From contig OZ038381.1 in assembly GCA_964036045.1 (NCBI GenBank), positions 153,034,352 through 153,098,351 of the forward strand: a stretch of 64,000 nucleotides of DNA, read 5' to 3'. Made by a program: the position numbers and the translations under genes. Positions 31,904 to 43,020 of the stretch are shown here, in pieces (position 1 is the stretch's first letter; every line of letters begins with the position of its first letter). A model generated the notes under the pieces. The model made no database searches. It saw nothing but the letters and a program-made list of their open reading frames with translations, and was not told where the DNA came from. The stretch comes from Eutreptiella sp. 'Long Island Sound 2002' (lineage: Eukaryota > Euglenozoa > Euglenophyceae > Eutreptiales > Eutreptiaceae).

Positions 31904-33063
31904 TTAAAAACGGGTTAATAGCCCGTTTTATTTGGCTGAAAAACGGGTTAACCTGTCCACAGTTTTGGCAGGATTTAACCCGTTTTCCTCAATGAAAACG
32001 GGCTATTAACCCGTTTTTCTAGAAAGAAACGGGTTAACCCCAAATTTTATGGGCTTATGGGTGGAGGCCCCTCCTCACCCTGCTCCCGTGGCCGATTTGA
32101 GCCGTGAACCGGTGGAGGCTCCTCCTCACCCTGCTCCCGTGGCCGATTCGAGCCCTGCAAAGCTTAGTGTGACATCCTCCCAATCAGGTGGCTCTGTTGA
32201 CTTGCTTGCTGGTGGTAGAAGTGAGTCTAGTGAGTCGGTGTGGGACTATGACGAGCGACCCTTGACACAGGTGTCCCTGAAGCGCTCTTTGGAGGATAGT
32301 CGCCAAGAGTATAGGGATGCACCTCCCACCGCAGCTAATGCTCCCATTTCCCAAGATCTCTCGGATATGCCTTTCCAAAAGATGCGGCGACCAAAGTGTC
32401 CGCCTGCGGTTAGGCAAGTGGCATCCGAGTTCATTTGTCATAAGTGCTCCCGAGAGATCAATGTGTGGTGTCCTTTGCGACGGCAGCATGATGTCTTTTG
32501 TGTGATGTGTAATGCTCCGTACCATGAAGCTTGCATGGGCGAGGGTGCCAAAGATGGCTCCATGCGTGGCCCTTGTTGCCCCAAGGAGTAGATCATAATT
32601 ATTGTGCACTATTATTAATAATGTACACTCGGATTCGAAGGACAAATCAAAACAAACTAACATTATACTATATTATTATAAACGCTAATGAAAGGTGACC
32701 ACTCGAAACTATCCTGTCTCGTGTATGTACAGTGGAGGCGTTTTTCCCCATGCCAGTGGTAGGGTTTTTTATCACGTCATCCAACATTTCACATGCGGTA
32801 CTTTCGTTTTTTCCTTGCCTCTCCTCCATGTGTCAACTGGAACCTGCACCGGTCGCCGGGAGGTTTGCACAAGTGTCCCAAGAACCTAACGTCGGTCTGG
32901 TTAACCCGTTTTTCAGCCAAATAAAACGGGCTATAATAACCCGTTTTTAGGAAAAACGGGCTATTAACCCGTTTTCCTCAATGAAAACGGGCTAAGGTGC
33001 TTACGCACCTTTTACAGCCCGTTTTCATTGAGGAAAACGGGTTAATAGCCCGTTTTCATAATA
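31904..33063 (+). mobile_element. Element F, first copy (1.16 kb)
   Basis: The segment from TTAAAAACGGGTTAATAG to CCCGTTTTCATAATA is present again, reversed, at 37395-38554; I saw no difference in the compared parts. Both ends carry clusters of ACGGGTTAATAGCCCGT palindromes (31904-32040 and 32895-33063) that act as terminal inverted repeats. Flanking bases differ between the copies, so the borders are real. No clear target duplication was found. The single gene inside codes for a zinc-finger protein, not a recognisable transposase. Confidence 0.75.
32049..32591 (+). CDS. Element F zinc-finger protein, 180 aa
   Basis: The N-terminus holds a 17-residue duplication (VEAPPHPAPVAD twice), then a disordered, Ser-rich stretch. 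Near residues 129-178 is a PHD-like zinc finger: CHKC, then CP, CVMC, H four residues on, C, and a final CC. It resembles the C4HC3 spacing but is not a standard PHD. The stop is TAG, followed three lines later by TAA TAA; if these are sense codons the frame stays open to TGA at about 32980 through the palindromes. The same protein is encoded at 37870-38412. Possible role: DNA or chromatin binding at the element ends. Confidence 0.6.
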   Translation: MGLWVEAPPHPAPVADLSREPVEAPPHPAPVADSSPAKLSVTSSQSGGSVDLLAGGRSESSESVWDYDERPLTQVSLKRSLEDSRQEYRDAPPTAANAPISQDLSDMPFQKMRRPKCPPAVRQVASEFICHKCSREINVWCPLRRQHDVFCVMCNAPYHEACMGEGAKDGSMRGPCCPKE

Positions 33064-33871
33064 AAAATTCAGCAAACTAACCTAAGTAATGGGCGTGCGC
33101 GGCCATTACAACTTCGGCAATCGTAATTCAGCAACGGCGACAGAACAGCGACATCTGGCGCAGCAGCACGGAACGGAACTGAAGGTATTTTTTTGCGCAG
33201 CAAGAAAACAATTTTTTTTTTCGACGAGAATTTACGACACTGGGATCATTCTGACCAGCAAAAATGGTCATATTAAGTAAGGGAGAAGCGGGAACATTAA
33301 AAAATAAGTAAGGAGTAGGGACACCTCAAGATGAATTAAAACAAAAAAGTAATAAGTATTAAGTAAAGCCTTTTGGGGAACCATTAATATACTGTTTTAA
33401 CTTTATTTCTACAGTAAGGGAAAACCGTGCGCGTTAGACTACCCTGGTGATGGTATGCAGACTGCGGTTTAGCCATATCCTTACTGCGCCTTACCCATAT
33501 CCGTCCCCCCCCCCCTCAGCTCAGTAGCAACTAGCAACCGCGACCTACAGCATGTTGACCAATGATTGCACGCGACCAGAACGGATCTTACAGCGCTGGA
33601 AGCAACCTGCGTGGAACAATTGCTGCGCCCGATTGTCAAACCGTGAAATCGATGCAACATTGGAGAAACGGCAGAATGATTCAGTGGTGACTAAGTTCAA
33701 GCCTTTTCGTGTAAGGTAAAATTGCCTTAAGGTAAAAAACCCCTATCGAGGGCCACTTTTGGTCCGGCAAATTCTGGCCGATTTCTGCAGACCTGGAGGG
33801 CCAGATTTTTTCAGGTTACAGATGCCGGCTGGGGCCAGTGATTGCCGTTTACAGAACCGTTTTTGGTCGCA
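33064..33871. other. No gene seen
   Basis: Unique-looking AT-rich then mixed sequence with GTAAGG repeats; poly-C at 33507-33516. Ends at the target duplication of the hAT-type element. Confidence 0.5.
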
Positions 33872-34689
33872 GGACCGTGCAGTGCTGGGTTGACTGAGTC
33901 AAAATCGACAGGCGGTGACTGAGACTTGACTGAGTCAAAAAATCGATGACTGATGACTGACTCGAGTCAGTCACCGGCGATCGTGACTGGTGACTCAGTC
34001 ATGACTCAGTCGCGCCAAAAACTTGATTGCGCAAGGGTTCGAACCGATACCTCCGCAGAATTCCACTGTTTACGATCTCCGTCTTAGACCAACTCTGTTG
34101 CCTGCTCCTATTGCAAGTGCTCAGAAAAAATGATAGAAATTATACGTCATTTTTTCGAAAACTGTAAAAAAACCATGGTGCCGGCCGAAGTACATCAATG
34201 GAAATAAAGTGCATCAAATTGTTACAAAAAATAGGTCAATGCATGCAGGAAAAAAAGACAATCAGAGTAGTATGTACAGAAGTTTCCGAAATTGTGGAAA
34301 AAGTCTGTTTCTAAACTTGTGAAATCAAGAAAGCTGGCATATCGCGATTTTTTAGCGCACGTTCGGCAGTAATGTACTGTGAAATCGGCATTAAAAATGC
34401 TGCAGCGTTGGTTCGATCCCTGCTCCCTGCAGCGATGGACCGATTGGTCGCCGATCGCCTGCCGATCGCCGATCGGCAGAGCAATCGGCAGCGCGCCACA
34501 GTACAGACCACAGTAGGATTCGAACCCGCGATCAGTGACTCCTAAGGGCCTATTCAGTCACAGTCACCACGCGACATCGTGACTTGACTGAGTCGACTGG
34601 AGCGGCGTGACTGGTGACTTGACTTGACTGAGTCAAAAAATCGTGACTCGTGACTGACTTGACTGAGTCAACCCAGCACTGGGACCGTG
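33872..34689. mobile_element. Non-autonomous hAT-type element with 8-bp target duplication
   Basis: The element runs 33880-34681 (802 bp). It starts CAGTGCTGGGTTGACTGAG and ends with the exact inverse (…CTCAGTCAACCCAGCACTG), a terminal repeat of about 23 bp. GGACCGTG is duplicated directly on both sides (33872-33879 and 34682-34689). An 8-bp duplication with CAG-starting ends is diagnostic of the hAT superfamily. Subterminal clusters of TGACTGAGTCA palindromes fill 33890-34015 and 34550-34680. No transposase is encoded; a hAT transposase gene is present at 56.8-57.6 kb but need not be its source. Confidence 0.88.
34035..34092 (-). other. tRNA-like A and B boxes inside the hAT-type element
   Basis: The minus strand has TTGGTCTAAGACGG (A-box-like, 34079-34092) and GGTTCGAACCC (B-box, 34035-34045) at tRNA-like spacing. 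The T stem does not pair well, so this is at best a tRNA-derived relic. A second B-box-like GGTTCGAATCC lies near 34510 on the same strand. Confidence 0.35.
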
Positions 34690-35878
34690 GAGAACAATTT
34701 AAATAGAAATCGCCCTTTTTTAGGCGCTCCACTGCCTCCAGACCCCCCTGCTCCTATCGAGGCCACCCTGCATCGTGAGATTTTTACCAGCGCTTTTAAT
34801 TTCTTGCAGATTCCTTTCCATATCCTACATTGTTGAGGTAAAACATTGCCCCAAATCACAAGACATCCATAAAAACATACAAAATTTTCAGGCACTTTTT
34901 AATTGTTGGATCCTGGATGTAGTGGCATGCGGAACACCAAAGAAAAGGGTATAGGGTCCCACGGATCCCCAACAAAGCCTGGTCTTTTTTCTTATTCTTT
35001 AAACAAGGATGCTATGAATATGGAAAGGGTGTTTTGGTGATGGTTTTTTGCAAACGAGTGAGATGAGGGTGGCAAAGGCGTTGGGAGGTGTTGTCAAATC
35101 GGAGGGAGATGTCGTCAAATGCATTGAGGTTGGGTGCAATAGTAACAAGCAATGGCTTCTCCACCGCATCACTTGATCTGAACAATAAACAAAAGGAAAA
35201 GGGGGAGAAACAACAACACAAGAAGGTTATGGAAGAAGAAGATTAAAGAGAAGATACAAGATCCCCCAATTGGTGTTTTTTTACTCCACAACATGAATTT
35301 CATGTGGCATGTTTGAGTTTGGTGGTTTTTCAAATGAATGATGTGCCTCACTTCCGAGTCGTTTCCTTGCCTTTGATTGACGTGTTGCCTTGCTAGGAGG
35401 GACAATTGGGACATTGCTAGGGCCATTGGTAGCGAGTTTCAAAGGGTTTTGCACAAAAAGACAACCTAAGACCAAAGTGGCCCTCGATTAGAGCAGCGGC
35501 CTCGATTAGGGCGTTTTACCTTACATGCCTCCTTTGCAAGGGAAGGAGGGGCCTTAGGAGGTGTGCAAGTGGTCAAAAAGTGCATTGTAGTGCCTATATC
35601 AACCCTGTATAGAAAAGCTAGACTCGCCAAGTTAGGTGGGGGGGGGGTTTGCTCCCAGAAAAGCATTGTTTCTTGGCTCCAGGGGCTGATTCGCACATGG
35701 TGACCATAGCAACAAGTCCAAGTCATAATATCCCCAAGTGAAGCCAATCAGGATATTACAAGACTTCTCAACCGCCCACTTGGGACATTACGAGATTTCC
35801 TACATTTGCATTTGTTGGAAGCCATCGGGACGGAGTACGGGACTTTTTACCACGACATGAAGAGACTTTTTTGGACGA
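34690..35878. other. No gene recognised
   Basis: Several short minus-strand ORFs without domains. Poly-G at 35638-35647. Confidence 0.4.
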
Positions 35879-36250
35879 ATGTGGTTTTTTTTCTCCTTCT
35901 TGTGTGAAACTTCCACCCCCCCCCTTAATGGGGGCTTGGGGGGGTGCAAAAGAAGGTCTTGCGCCCCACCTCTGGACAAATACGAGGATAAAATAGATCA
36001 CAAAGCAAAGTGGGCGGCACACAGCAAACCGAAACGTGGTGTACGTACACACAAGCATTGTACGATGAAGAGGAACACGAATAACCAATTCATGCACAAT
36101 TTCCGTTGTGGACATTGTGCTGTAGTTGGCAGCAAGGATGAAATTACGGATGGCATTTTTTTAATACCAACTCCACCTCCATGTCCGTCGTGTGGATATA
36201 ATTCTCCACCGACAACCACTTTTGATTATTCGTCTGATTTTCTGGTTTAG
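35879..36250 (+). CDS. Possible zinc-ribbon protein
   Basis: I do not recognise the protein. Its C-terminal half reads NNQFMHNFRCGHCAVVG, then PPPCPSCGYNS: two CxxC pairs about 27 residues apart, as in zinc ribbons. The N-terminal third is less convincing and overlaps a poly-C run, so the true start may be internal or in another exon. Confidence 0.3.
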   Translation: MWFFFSFLCETSTPPLNGGLGGCKRRSCAPPLDKYEDKIDHKAKWAAHSKPKRGVRTHKHCTMKRNTNNQFMHNFRCGHCAVVGSKDEITDGIFLIPTPPPCPSCGYNSPPTTTFDYSSDFLV

Positions 36251-37394
36251 AACAATTTATCTTGCACGACATCAGGCGTTGTTCACAAGAACATCAACCC
36301 CCTTTTCATCAAAAATGGCATCAAAAGTGCGATAGCATTGGTTCTTGTGTCGCAGACTTGCCTCGTTGCCCTGAAGTGTTTTTTTTGCTCCGGCTCTCGT
36401 GTCACTTGTCTCAAGAGGAGTGGTGCAGCTTTGTGCCTAAAAAATGAGCAATTCGGATTCAATGACAAAAGAGCTTGGAAAGTGTGGAGTTTGGAGTTTT
36501 CTACTCTCCTAGGTTTTGGATTCTTTGTTTGAATTGCTACCTATGCCTTGTGAGCACGGGGAGCACAATTGGGAGGCTACAAGGATACACGCAAGCGCGT
36601 GGGCGTAGGCACTCCAGCTGCCACGAGCATGGTTGTGGCATGCTCGTGGCCGCTCACAAAAAATCGTCAGGGTGAGGATGCATTCCACTCTTTGCTTAGC
36701 ACTCTTGCATACAATGGTGTCAAGTAGCATTTGTCCCTTCCCACGTGTGGGAGACCATCGGTCTTTGCTTTATGTTTGCCTCCTTCACAGAAACCACATG
36801 GGTTTGTGAATGTGGTTGCACCTCGACCCTATTTGGCCATGTTTGGGCCACGTGCTTGCATCCGTGCTTGGATGCATCTACGCAATGGGTGAATGGGAGC
36901 CGCGTAACACCAATGGATGGTTTGGCCCAATGGCTTCTTCGATTGTGCATCCCTTTTCCTCGTCTCATGGCCGTCACTGGGGGATGCATTTGTAGGCAAG
37001 GTGAGCCACAAAAGACGAGCCATTTTGACGTTACACGAAGAAGATGCCAACCGATGACACACCAAGTGGCACAAGGCCTCAGCCCCCACCCCACCCCCCG
37101 CACGCACGGCACGGCACGGCACAAGCCGCGTACCCCACCCCACCAATGGCAATAAGAATTCATGTCACCGGCTACGCTTTCATTTTTATTTTTCGGATTA
37201 CCTTCCTCATCGTCGGTTGCTTTACCTGCTCACCTTGATTGAACTTACAGCTTGTATGCCGAACTGCTTCAACTTCCATCTCCAACTAGTATTTTTTTCA
37301 AGATGAGCCAATAATGTTTCGCCGGCTACGGGCCGACACGCTTCGGGGAGCGTGCAACTCGAACAACTTTGAACGCATTACTCATTGTGTCAAT
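36251..37394. other. No gene recognised
   Basis: Includes a GGCAC microrepeat near 37103-37120 and ORFs with no domain. Bounded right by element F copy 2. Confidence 0.4.
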
Positions 37395-38554
37395 TTCTAT
37401 TATGAAAACGGGCTATTAACCCGTTTTCCTCAATGAAAACGGGCTGTAAAAGGTGCGTAAGCACCTTAGCCCGTTTTCATTGAGGAAAACGGGTTAATAG
37501 CCCGTTTTTCCTAAAAACGGGTTATTATAGCCCGTTTTATTTGGCTGAAAAACGGGTTAACCAGACCGACGTTAGGTTCTTGGGACACTTGTGCAAACCT
37601 CCCGGCGACCGGTGCAGGTTCCAGTTGACACATGGAGGAGAGGCAAGGAAAAAACGAAAGTACCGCATGTGAAATGTTGGATGACGTGATAAAAAACCCT
37701 ACCACTGGCATGGGGAAAAACGCCTCCACTGTACATACACGAGACAGGATAGTTTCGAGTGGTCACCTTTCATTAGCGTTTATAATAATATAGTATAATG
37801 TTAGTTTGTTTTGATTTGTCCTTCGAATCCGAGTGTACATTATTAATAATAGTGCACAATAATTATGATCTACTCCTTGGGGCAACAAGGGCCACGCATG
37901 GAGCCATCTTTGGCACCCTCGCCCATGCAAGCTTCATGGTACGGAGCATTACACATCACACAAAAGACATCATGCTGCCGTCGCAAAGGACACCACACAT
38001 TGATCTCTCGGGAGCACTTATGACAAATGAACTCGGATGCCACTTGCCTAACCGCAGGCGGACACTTTGGTCGCCGCATCTTTTGGAAAGGCATATCCGA
38101 GAGATCTTGGGAAATGGGAGCATTAGCTGCGGTGGGAGGTGCATCCCTATACTCTTGGCGACTATCCTCCAAAGAGCGCTTCAGGGACACCTGTGTCAAG
38201 GGTCGCTCGTCATAGTCCCACACCGACTCACTAGACTCACTTCTACCACCAGCAAGCAAGTCAACAGAGCCACCTGATTGGGAGGATGTCACACTAAGCT
38301 TTGCAGGGCTCGAATCGGCCACGGGAGCAGGGTGAGGAGGAGCCTCCACCGGTTCACGGCTCAAATCGGCCACGGGAGCAGGGTGAGGAGGGGCCTCCAC
38401 CCATAAGCCCATAAAATTTGGGGTTAACCCGTTTCTTTCTAGAAAAACGGGTTAATAGCCCGTTTTCATTGAGGAAAACGGGTTAAATCCTGCCAAAACT
38501 GTGGACAGGTTAACCCGTTTTTCAGCCAAATAAAACGGGCTATTAACCCGTTTT
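37395..38554 (-). mobile_element. Element F, second copy, inverted
   Basis: Reverse complement of 31904-33063, including both palindrome clusters (37395-37560 and 38420-38554) and the gene. Together the two copies form an inverted pair 4.3 kb apart that enclose the hAT-type element. Confidence 0.75.
37870..38412 (-). CDS. Element F zinc-finger protein, second copy
   Basis: Encodes the same 180 residues as 32049-32591 with no difference that I can see, including the duplicated N-terminal motif and the CHKC...CVMC...H finger. Identity at the protein and UTR level means a very recent copy. Confidence 0.6.
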   Translation of the reverse strand: MGLWVEAPPHPAPVADLSREPVEAPPHPAPVADSSPAKLSVTSSQSGGSVDLLAGGRSESSESVWDYDERPLTQVSLKRSLEDSRQEYRDAPPTAANAPISQDLSDMPFQKMRRPKCPPAVRQVASEFICHKCSREINVWCPLRRQHDVFCVMCNAPYHEACMGEGAKDGSMRGPCCPKE

Positions 38555-38839
38555 TAAGTGACAATTCAATTTACAACGATTTGCTAAGTGGTCTACTTGT
38601 GTTTGTTTGTGCTTGCCATGCAAAAAGATGGGAAGCAGTTTTTTTCCACGGCTGCCAAAAGGGCATGAACGAAAATGGCACAGTGCAGCGCAACCCCCCC
38701 CCCCCCCGTGGCCCTCAACGGTAGTCCCGCTCTCACTTGTTTCCGAAAGTGGCGAAAATTTGCATGTTGCACTACATGGGAGCTGCGCCAGCCAGGGGGG
38801 GGGGGGGGGCACACAGCCACCCAGCTGGCAAAGGCCGCT

Positions 38840-39298
38840 AATACTCCAATTTTTGGTGCCGGCAAAACCGACAAAAATCGGTACGCAAAGAAAAAGAAGG
38901 GGGGTTCCAGACCTCAAACAGAGGAGTTTGAGGACGACATTGATGGCTTGCAACAGGCACATGAAAAAAAGGCCAAGATAACCAAGGTGCCTGCGGCGGA
39001 TAAATTTTTGATTGGAACGATTCTTACATATGTGGACCATGAGACAGTTTACCTTGCAGAGACCATGCGGGCTGTTGTTGGTCACCTAACCTTTGAGGTA
39101 AGGAACTTGCGGCCCCGTCTCGGGGCATTCCAAACCATTCCAAGCTCCGTGATTTGCGAATGGGATGGGGGAAACAAAACAATTCCTTTTGCAAATGTGG
39201 TGCATGATGACATGCCTGTTTCCCATGACAAGTTTCAGTTACTATGTTCTAACCCAAAAGGTGTATGGCTTTGTGTTGGGTTACATGTCGAGGAATGA
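38840..39298 (+). CDS. Hypothetical protein, lysine-rich then beta-like
   Basis: Unrecognised. The confident part starts after poly-G/C runs near 38694 and 38797 and reads KNRYAKKKKGGSRPQTEEFE, DDIDGLQQAHEKKAKITKVP, then a compact segment with FLIGTILTYVDHETVYLAET and GAFQTIPSSVICEWDGGNK, ending GLHVEE at TGA. A basic, then acidic, then folded layout suggests a nuclear protein. The 5' end is unclear because frames change at the homopolymers. Confidence 0.4.
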   Translation, partial: NTPIFGAGKTDKNRYAKKKKGGSRPQTEEFEDDIDGLQQAHEKKAKITKVPAADKFLIGTILTYVDHETVYLAETMRAVVGHLTFEVRNLRPRLGAFQTIPSSVICEWDGGNKTIPFANVVHDDMPVSHDKFQLLCSNPKGVWLCVGLHVEE

Positions 39299-39641
39299 GG
39301 AGTTGGAGACGTAAGTGTTCTTTGGAAAGGTGCCTTGGGATATATATTTCAATATGGATGGCATATGTTTCGGATTGAGGACAATTGTGTACTCTGAGGT
39401 TGATATCGGAAACAACAACATTTGCAGTTGAACATTCGTTTGATGCGGTGATTCTATGTTTTGTGTTCTTGGTCTTTATGGGAGGTTCCGAAGGCAAGGC
39501 AACTTGGAGTATGAGGTAAGGGTGTTCTTGAAAGGCGGCCGACCCCCCCCACCCTTGCAAACCCATCCCCATACCCACACCATGCGTGAGAAGAGGCGGT
39601 ACAATGGTGCACTACGTATTTTGGCTGTTTTCTAGGGGCGC

Positions 39642-39673
<32 letters not shown>

Positions 39674-39974
39674 AAAGGGGGGGGGGAGGGGAAGGGTTTT
39701 CCCAAGCCTCCCAGCCACCCATCCGCGGCTAGGCGTAGCTCCATGAGTATTGCGTGACGCCATGCGACCATGGTAAATGATCTCGGTGGGGAACACATAT
39801 GAGCGACACAATTTGGTAAACCCAATGTTTGATGATTCCATGATCCCAAAATTCTATTGATATTACTTGCAACGGGCCAAACCAAGCAAAATGTTCTGCA
39901 TATTGGCCAAACTTAGGCAAACTTAGGCGAAGGAGATATCCACTACATCAAAATTCCTTAACCATTGCACGCCC
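39299..39974. other. No gene; (CAGC)n tract at 39643-39673
   Basis: Seven to eight CAGC units followed by poly-G. Remainder shows no convincing ORF. Confidence 0.5.
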
Positions 39975-40232
39975 GTGTTGTCGCGGTTGATCCCAATTTT
40001 GCCCAAGTTGGCATCTACGGTGATTGGGTTGTTTCGGATTGCTTTACCCGGGAACGGTAGGGAATGGGGAATGAATGATCCGACACAAAGTTGTCACCAT
40101 GAAACTTCGTTCCAATGGTCTTTCCCAAAAGAGTATCAAGGTGCTAGGGTCAAGGTTAGCATTTTCACTGGTACCGAGACCTCGGCACCCCCATTTCCAT
40201 CGATGTATTTTAGTGGTCATCCTTCCACTTGA
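39975..40232 (+). CDS. Hypothetical exon
   Basis: Reads LPKLASTVIGLFRIALPGNG and FPKEYQGARVKVSIFTGTET, ending TGA. No family recognised. It may be an exon of the gene upstream (38840-39298) or of the one downstream. Confidence 0.25.
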   Translation: MLSRLIPILPKLASTVIGLFRIALPGNGREWGMNDPTQSCHHETSFQWSFPKEYQGARVKVSIFTGTETSAPPFPSMYFSGHPST

Positions 40233-40245
40233 TGTCTCATGATCT

Positions 40246-40857
40246 ATGGCGGAGAGAGAGCAGCAACCGGTCGGCAGCATGACCCCAAAACTTGAAAGCA
40301 ATGCCCTTCCTTCCATTGCAACCCACCCCCTCCGACTTACTCCACGGCGAGAGAGCACGCACGTGTGCAACATGGCCCCCGAGTCCTCCCCGACGCAACT
40401 TCACGGCCATCAGCGCGGCTCTACTCCTTGCGCCAACAACCGTCAACTTGGCCCCGATCTTCAACATAGAGGCACACATGAGACATGCGCGCACACCGTG
40501 GGAGAGGGGCTAACATCCGATGAGCTTCAAACTTTGCAACACATTTTGAAGCAGCACGAATGGTGCGTGTCGATCCTGTGCCGAACTCCATTTCCAATTC
40601 GGTGGGTACAAGGCTTGACCAAGGCAAAGATCAAATACAAGAGAGTGGGACGCTTGTGCTTGCATGTCACACCGCAACACCGGGTGCACTTTGAGATTTT
40701 TTTTTCAAGCTTGGGGTCCCACAGGTCCCCCACTCTACAAACACCGTGCGTGTTAGTTTTGAGTAATAAAGCTGTTAGTTTGGATGTTGTCAATCCTTTC
40801 GTAGGCGGAGTCATAACACTCACATCTATTCCACATGGTTCAACCTTGAAAGGTTAG
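40246..40857 (+). CDS. Hypothetical protein
   Basis: Unrecognised. The C-terminal half (LTSDELQTLQHILKQHEWCV to VGRLCLHVTPQHRVHFEIFF) looks like folded protein. The stop is TAG, after which the frame stays open for about 50 more codons to TGA. The N-terminal 90 residues are low in confidence. Confidence 0.3.
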   Translation: MAEREQQPVGSMTPKLESNALPSIATHPLRLTPRRESTHVCNMAPESSPTQLHGHQRGSTPCANNRQLGPDLQHRGTHETCAHTVGEGLTSDELQTLQHILKQHEWCVSILCRTPFPIRWVQGLTKAKIKYKRVGRLCLHVTPQHRVHFEIFFSSLGSHRSPTLQTPCVLVLSNKAVSLDVVNPFVGGVITLTSIPHGSTLKG

Positions 40858-43020
40858 GTGTTGTGGTGCGACATGTCAATAGTAGGGTTTTGTGAGGTTA
40901 GCCCAAATATCTCAATTGTAGTCTTGTGTTTGCTTTTTGTGCCTTCCGGGGGAGGGTTCTTTGGACCTCCGATCCACGATCCGCGCTGATCTTCGGGGGG
41001 GCGGGGGGTTCCGGGACCCCCTATCCGGCGTGGATCGGACTGCCTAGTCCCCCAAGAACTTTTCCTTGCCGGTTGTGGACAGCGGTGTAGACAATTTTGT
41101 CCTGGAAGCCCAAAAGTGCGGACACGAAGAAGTACCAACCGGCACACGTACTCAGCCTTTATGGCAAACCCTCTCCCCAGCTGACCTCCGAAGGGATTGA
41201 AGTATTCAATGTGAGTTACACCACACAAGCGGGGGTCAACACAGAATCAAGAACCACCATCAGTCCACGGAGGGACGTACCGTAGGAGCTGCGCCATGGT
41301 AGCGCCTCAGGGATGCCCAGCGTGACGGGAAGCATAGCACGGCTTGAAGCGTGAGTGTCAGGATTGTGCTATGCCACAACTCCGATGCACTTCTGCATGC
41401 ATTCCTTTGATCCTTCCTCTCTTGGCTGCTTTCTGCCTTCGCGTGGTGTGGCTCGCTTGCAGGCACCTTGGGAGCACAACCACACCCATGCAGTATGCCC
41501 GCACGGTGCGTGTGCAGCTACAACGTGAGAATTGCTCCACGCTCCTCTATCCGATGCTGTGCCCGGCCCGGCCTTGGTTGGGCTGTTGCGTGTGAAAGCG
41601 AACCCGTTTGTCGGCCGACACTCTGCCAACAATGAAAGGGTGCGCTCAAAGTGGAAAAGGCACCATGCATTTTCGGAAAGTCCATTTGGGGGTCAAATTG
41701 GCTGTGGCTTTGGTGAAGATGACGATGCTTTGGTGATCCCAGCTCGACTTTGTGGTTAGAGTGGGAGACTGGGGAAGGGAGGGGCGTGAGAGAAAAATAC
41801 GGGGCTCGTTCCGAAGGGCCTACAGTGCAGTGGTTACTGAGGCAGGGGATGTCATGCACGCATGAAAATGGAGATCATCGAGATGCCTCACCTCCATATC
41901 AGGGTGCGGCGGCGTCAGGGGTCAGAGGGAGAGGACATTGCTGCCGCGGAAACGAAGGCCGTTGAGTGCGCCAATCCAAGTTCTGAAACCTCGTGTCTCC
42001 GACAAAAGGTGTTCTATGGGCCTCCTCAATGTGCGTACCACCCTCCAAGCCCCGTCACAAGGGTTGATCAGCTGTTCTGTCTTCTGTGGCACTGGGATTT
42101 GGTTTGCAATGTGTGTTGCGGTGTGGTGTGTGCACTGTGCTTCGTGCTGACCCTTCATGGCGCAAGAGATTCACCTGTTCCCCTGCCCCAAGTGCGAGCT
42201 GTGAAGCCAAAGTCCCGAACACCGTCCCAAAGAGATGTTGTGGATTCAAACACGAGGGGGGCTGACTCCTCTGGTCCATACTCAACGCACACCCGGCGCC
42301 GCACCAAGGCTACCCCACGCGCACCCAAACGCCCACCGGCACCGAACGCAAACCGTCGCCACCTGACGGTACCTGACGTACACCCGTCCCACACCACGCG
42401 TGACCACTCGTCGACACGAGCGCACAACTGGGCGTGTGTCCATCCATCTGCACTGGAGGTTGTTCCTGCGCTAATAGACGATTTGCGCCTGTGCGACAAC
42501 TCAGCCCAGCTCTGACCCATGCCTTTTGAGGACGCCCGCCCCCGTTTGCCAAACCAGCAGCACGTGACCGCGGCAATCGAGATTTCAGCAAAGCGCGGAA
42601 ACCGGGATTTCCATGGCTCGTGACGTGCTGGTTACCTCGATCAGTGATTTTGGTTGTCGAAGGGCCCCTCCTACAGCATGGCACAGCTACCCCCACCCAG
42701 GAGTTGTGGGGCCGGGGTGAGCGCACGAGCTAAAGGCCAAGTTGTTTCAGGAGGACTGCCCCTTCACGAGGCTACTGCTCGGAAACCCGAACCCTCTGGG
42801 AGGGCAAGGGGGCTTTGCAGCGAAAGAAATTCGTGCGAAAGGACGTTTCATGTTTCCCCAGCCAGAGACTTTCTGATGTGGGTGAGCGGATCGATCCACT
42901 GGGGTTGGCCATGGCCCGGGGTATACCCCTGCCCTCTCCATGGGTTACCCAAGCAAACAGCCTATCCCACTGCCTTTCTCCTGCATCGCAGGTGCCACAA
43001 GAATTTCCTCTGCAGAGTAC
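40858..43020. other. No gene recognised
   Basis: A 217-codon plus-strand ORF (41862-42515) and overlapping minus-strand ORFs are Pro/Arg/Ser-rich and show no domain. Coding status cannot be judged. Confidence 0.35.

Noticed and set aside
32592-32980. Extension of the element F protein through TAG and several TAA codons to TGA
   Set aside because: The stretch is AT-rich and UTR-like, and its openness to TGA alone is not significant over 130 codons.
40858-42520. 217-codon ORF at 41862-42515 as a gene
   Set aside because: Composition is Pro/Arg/Ser-rich, opposite-strand ORFs are equally long, and no motif is visible.
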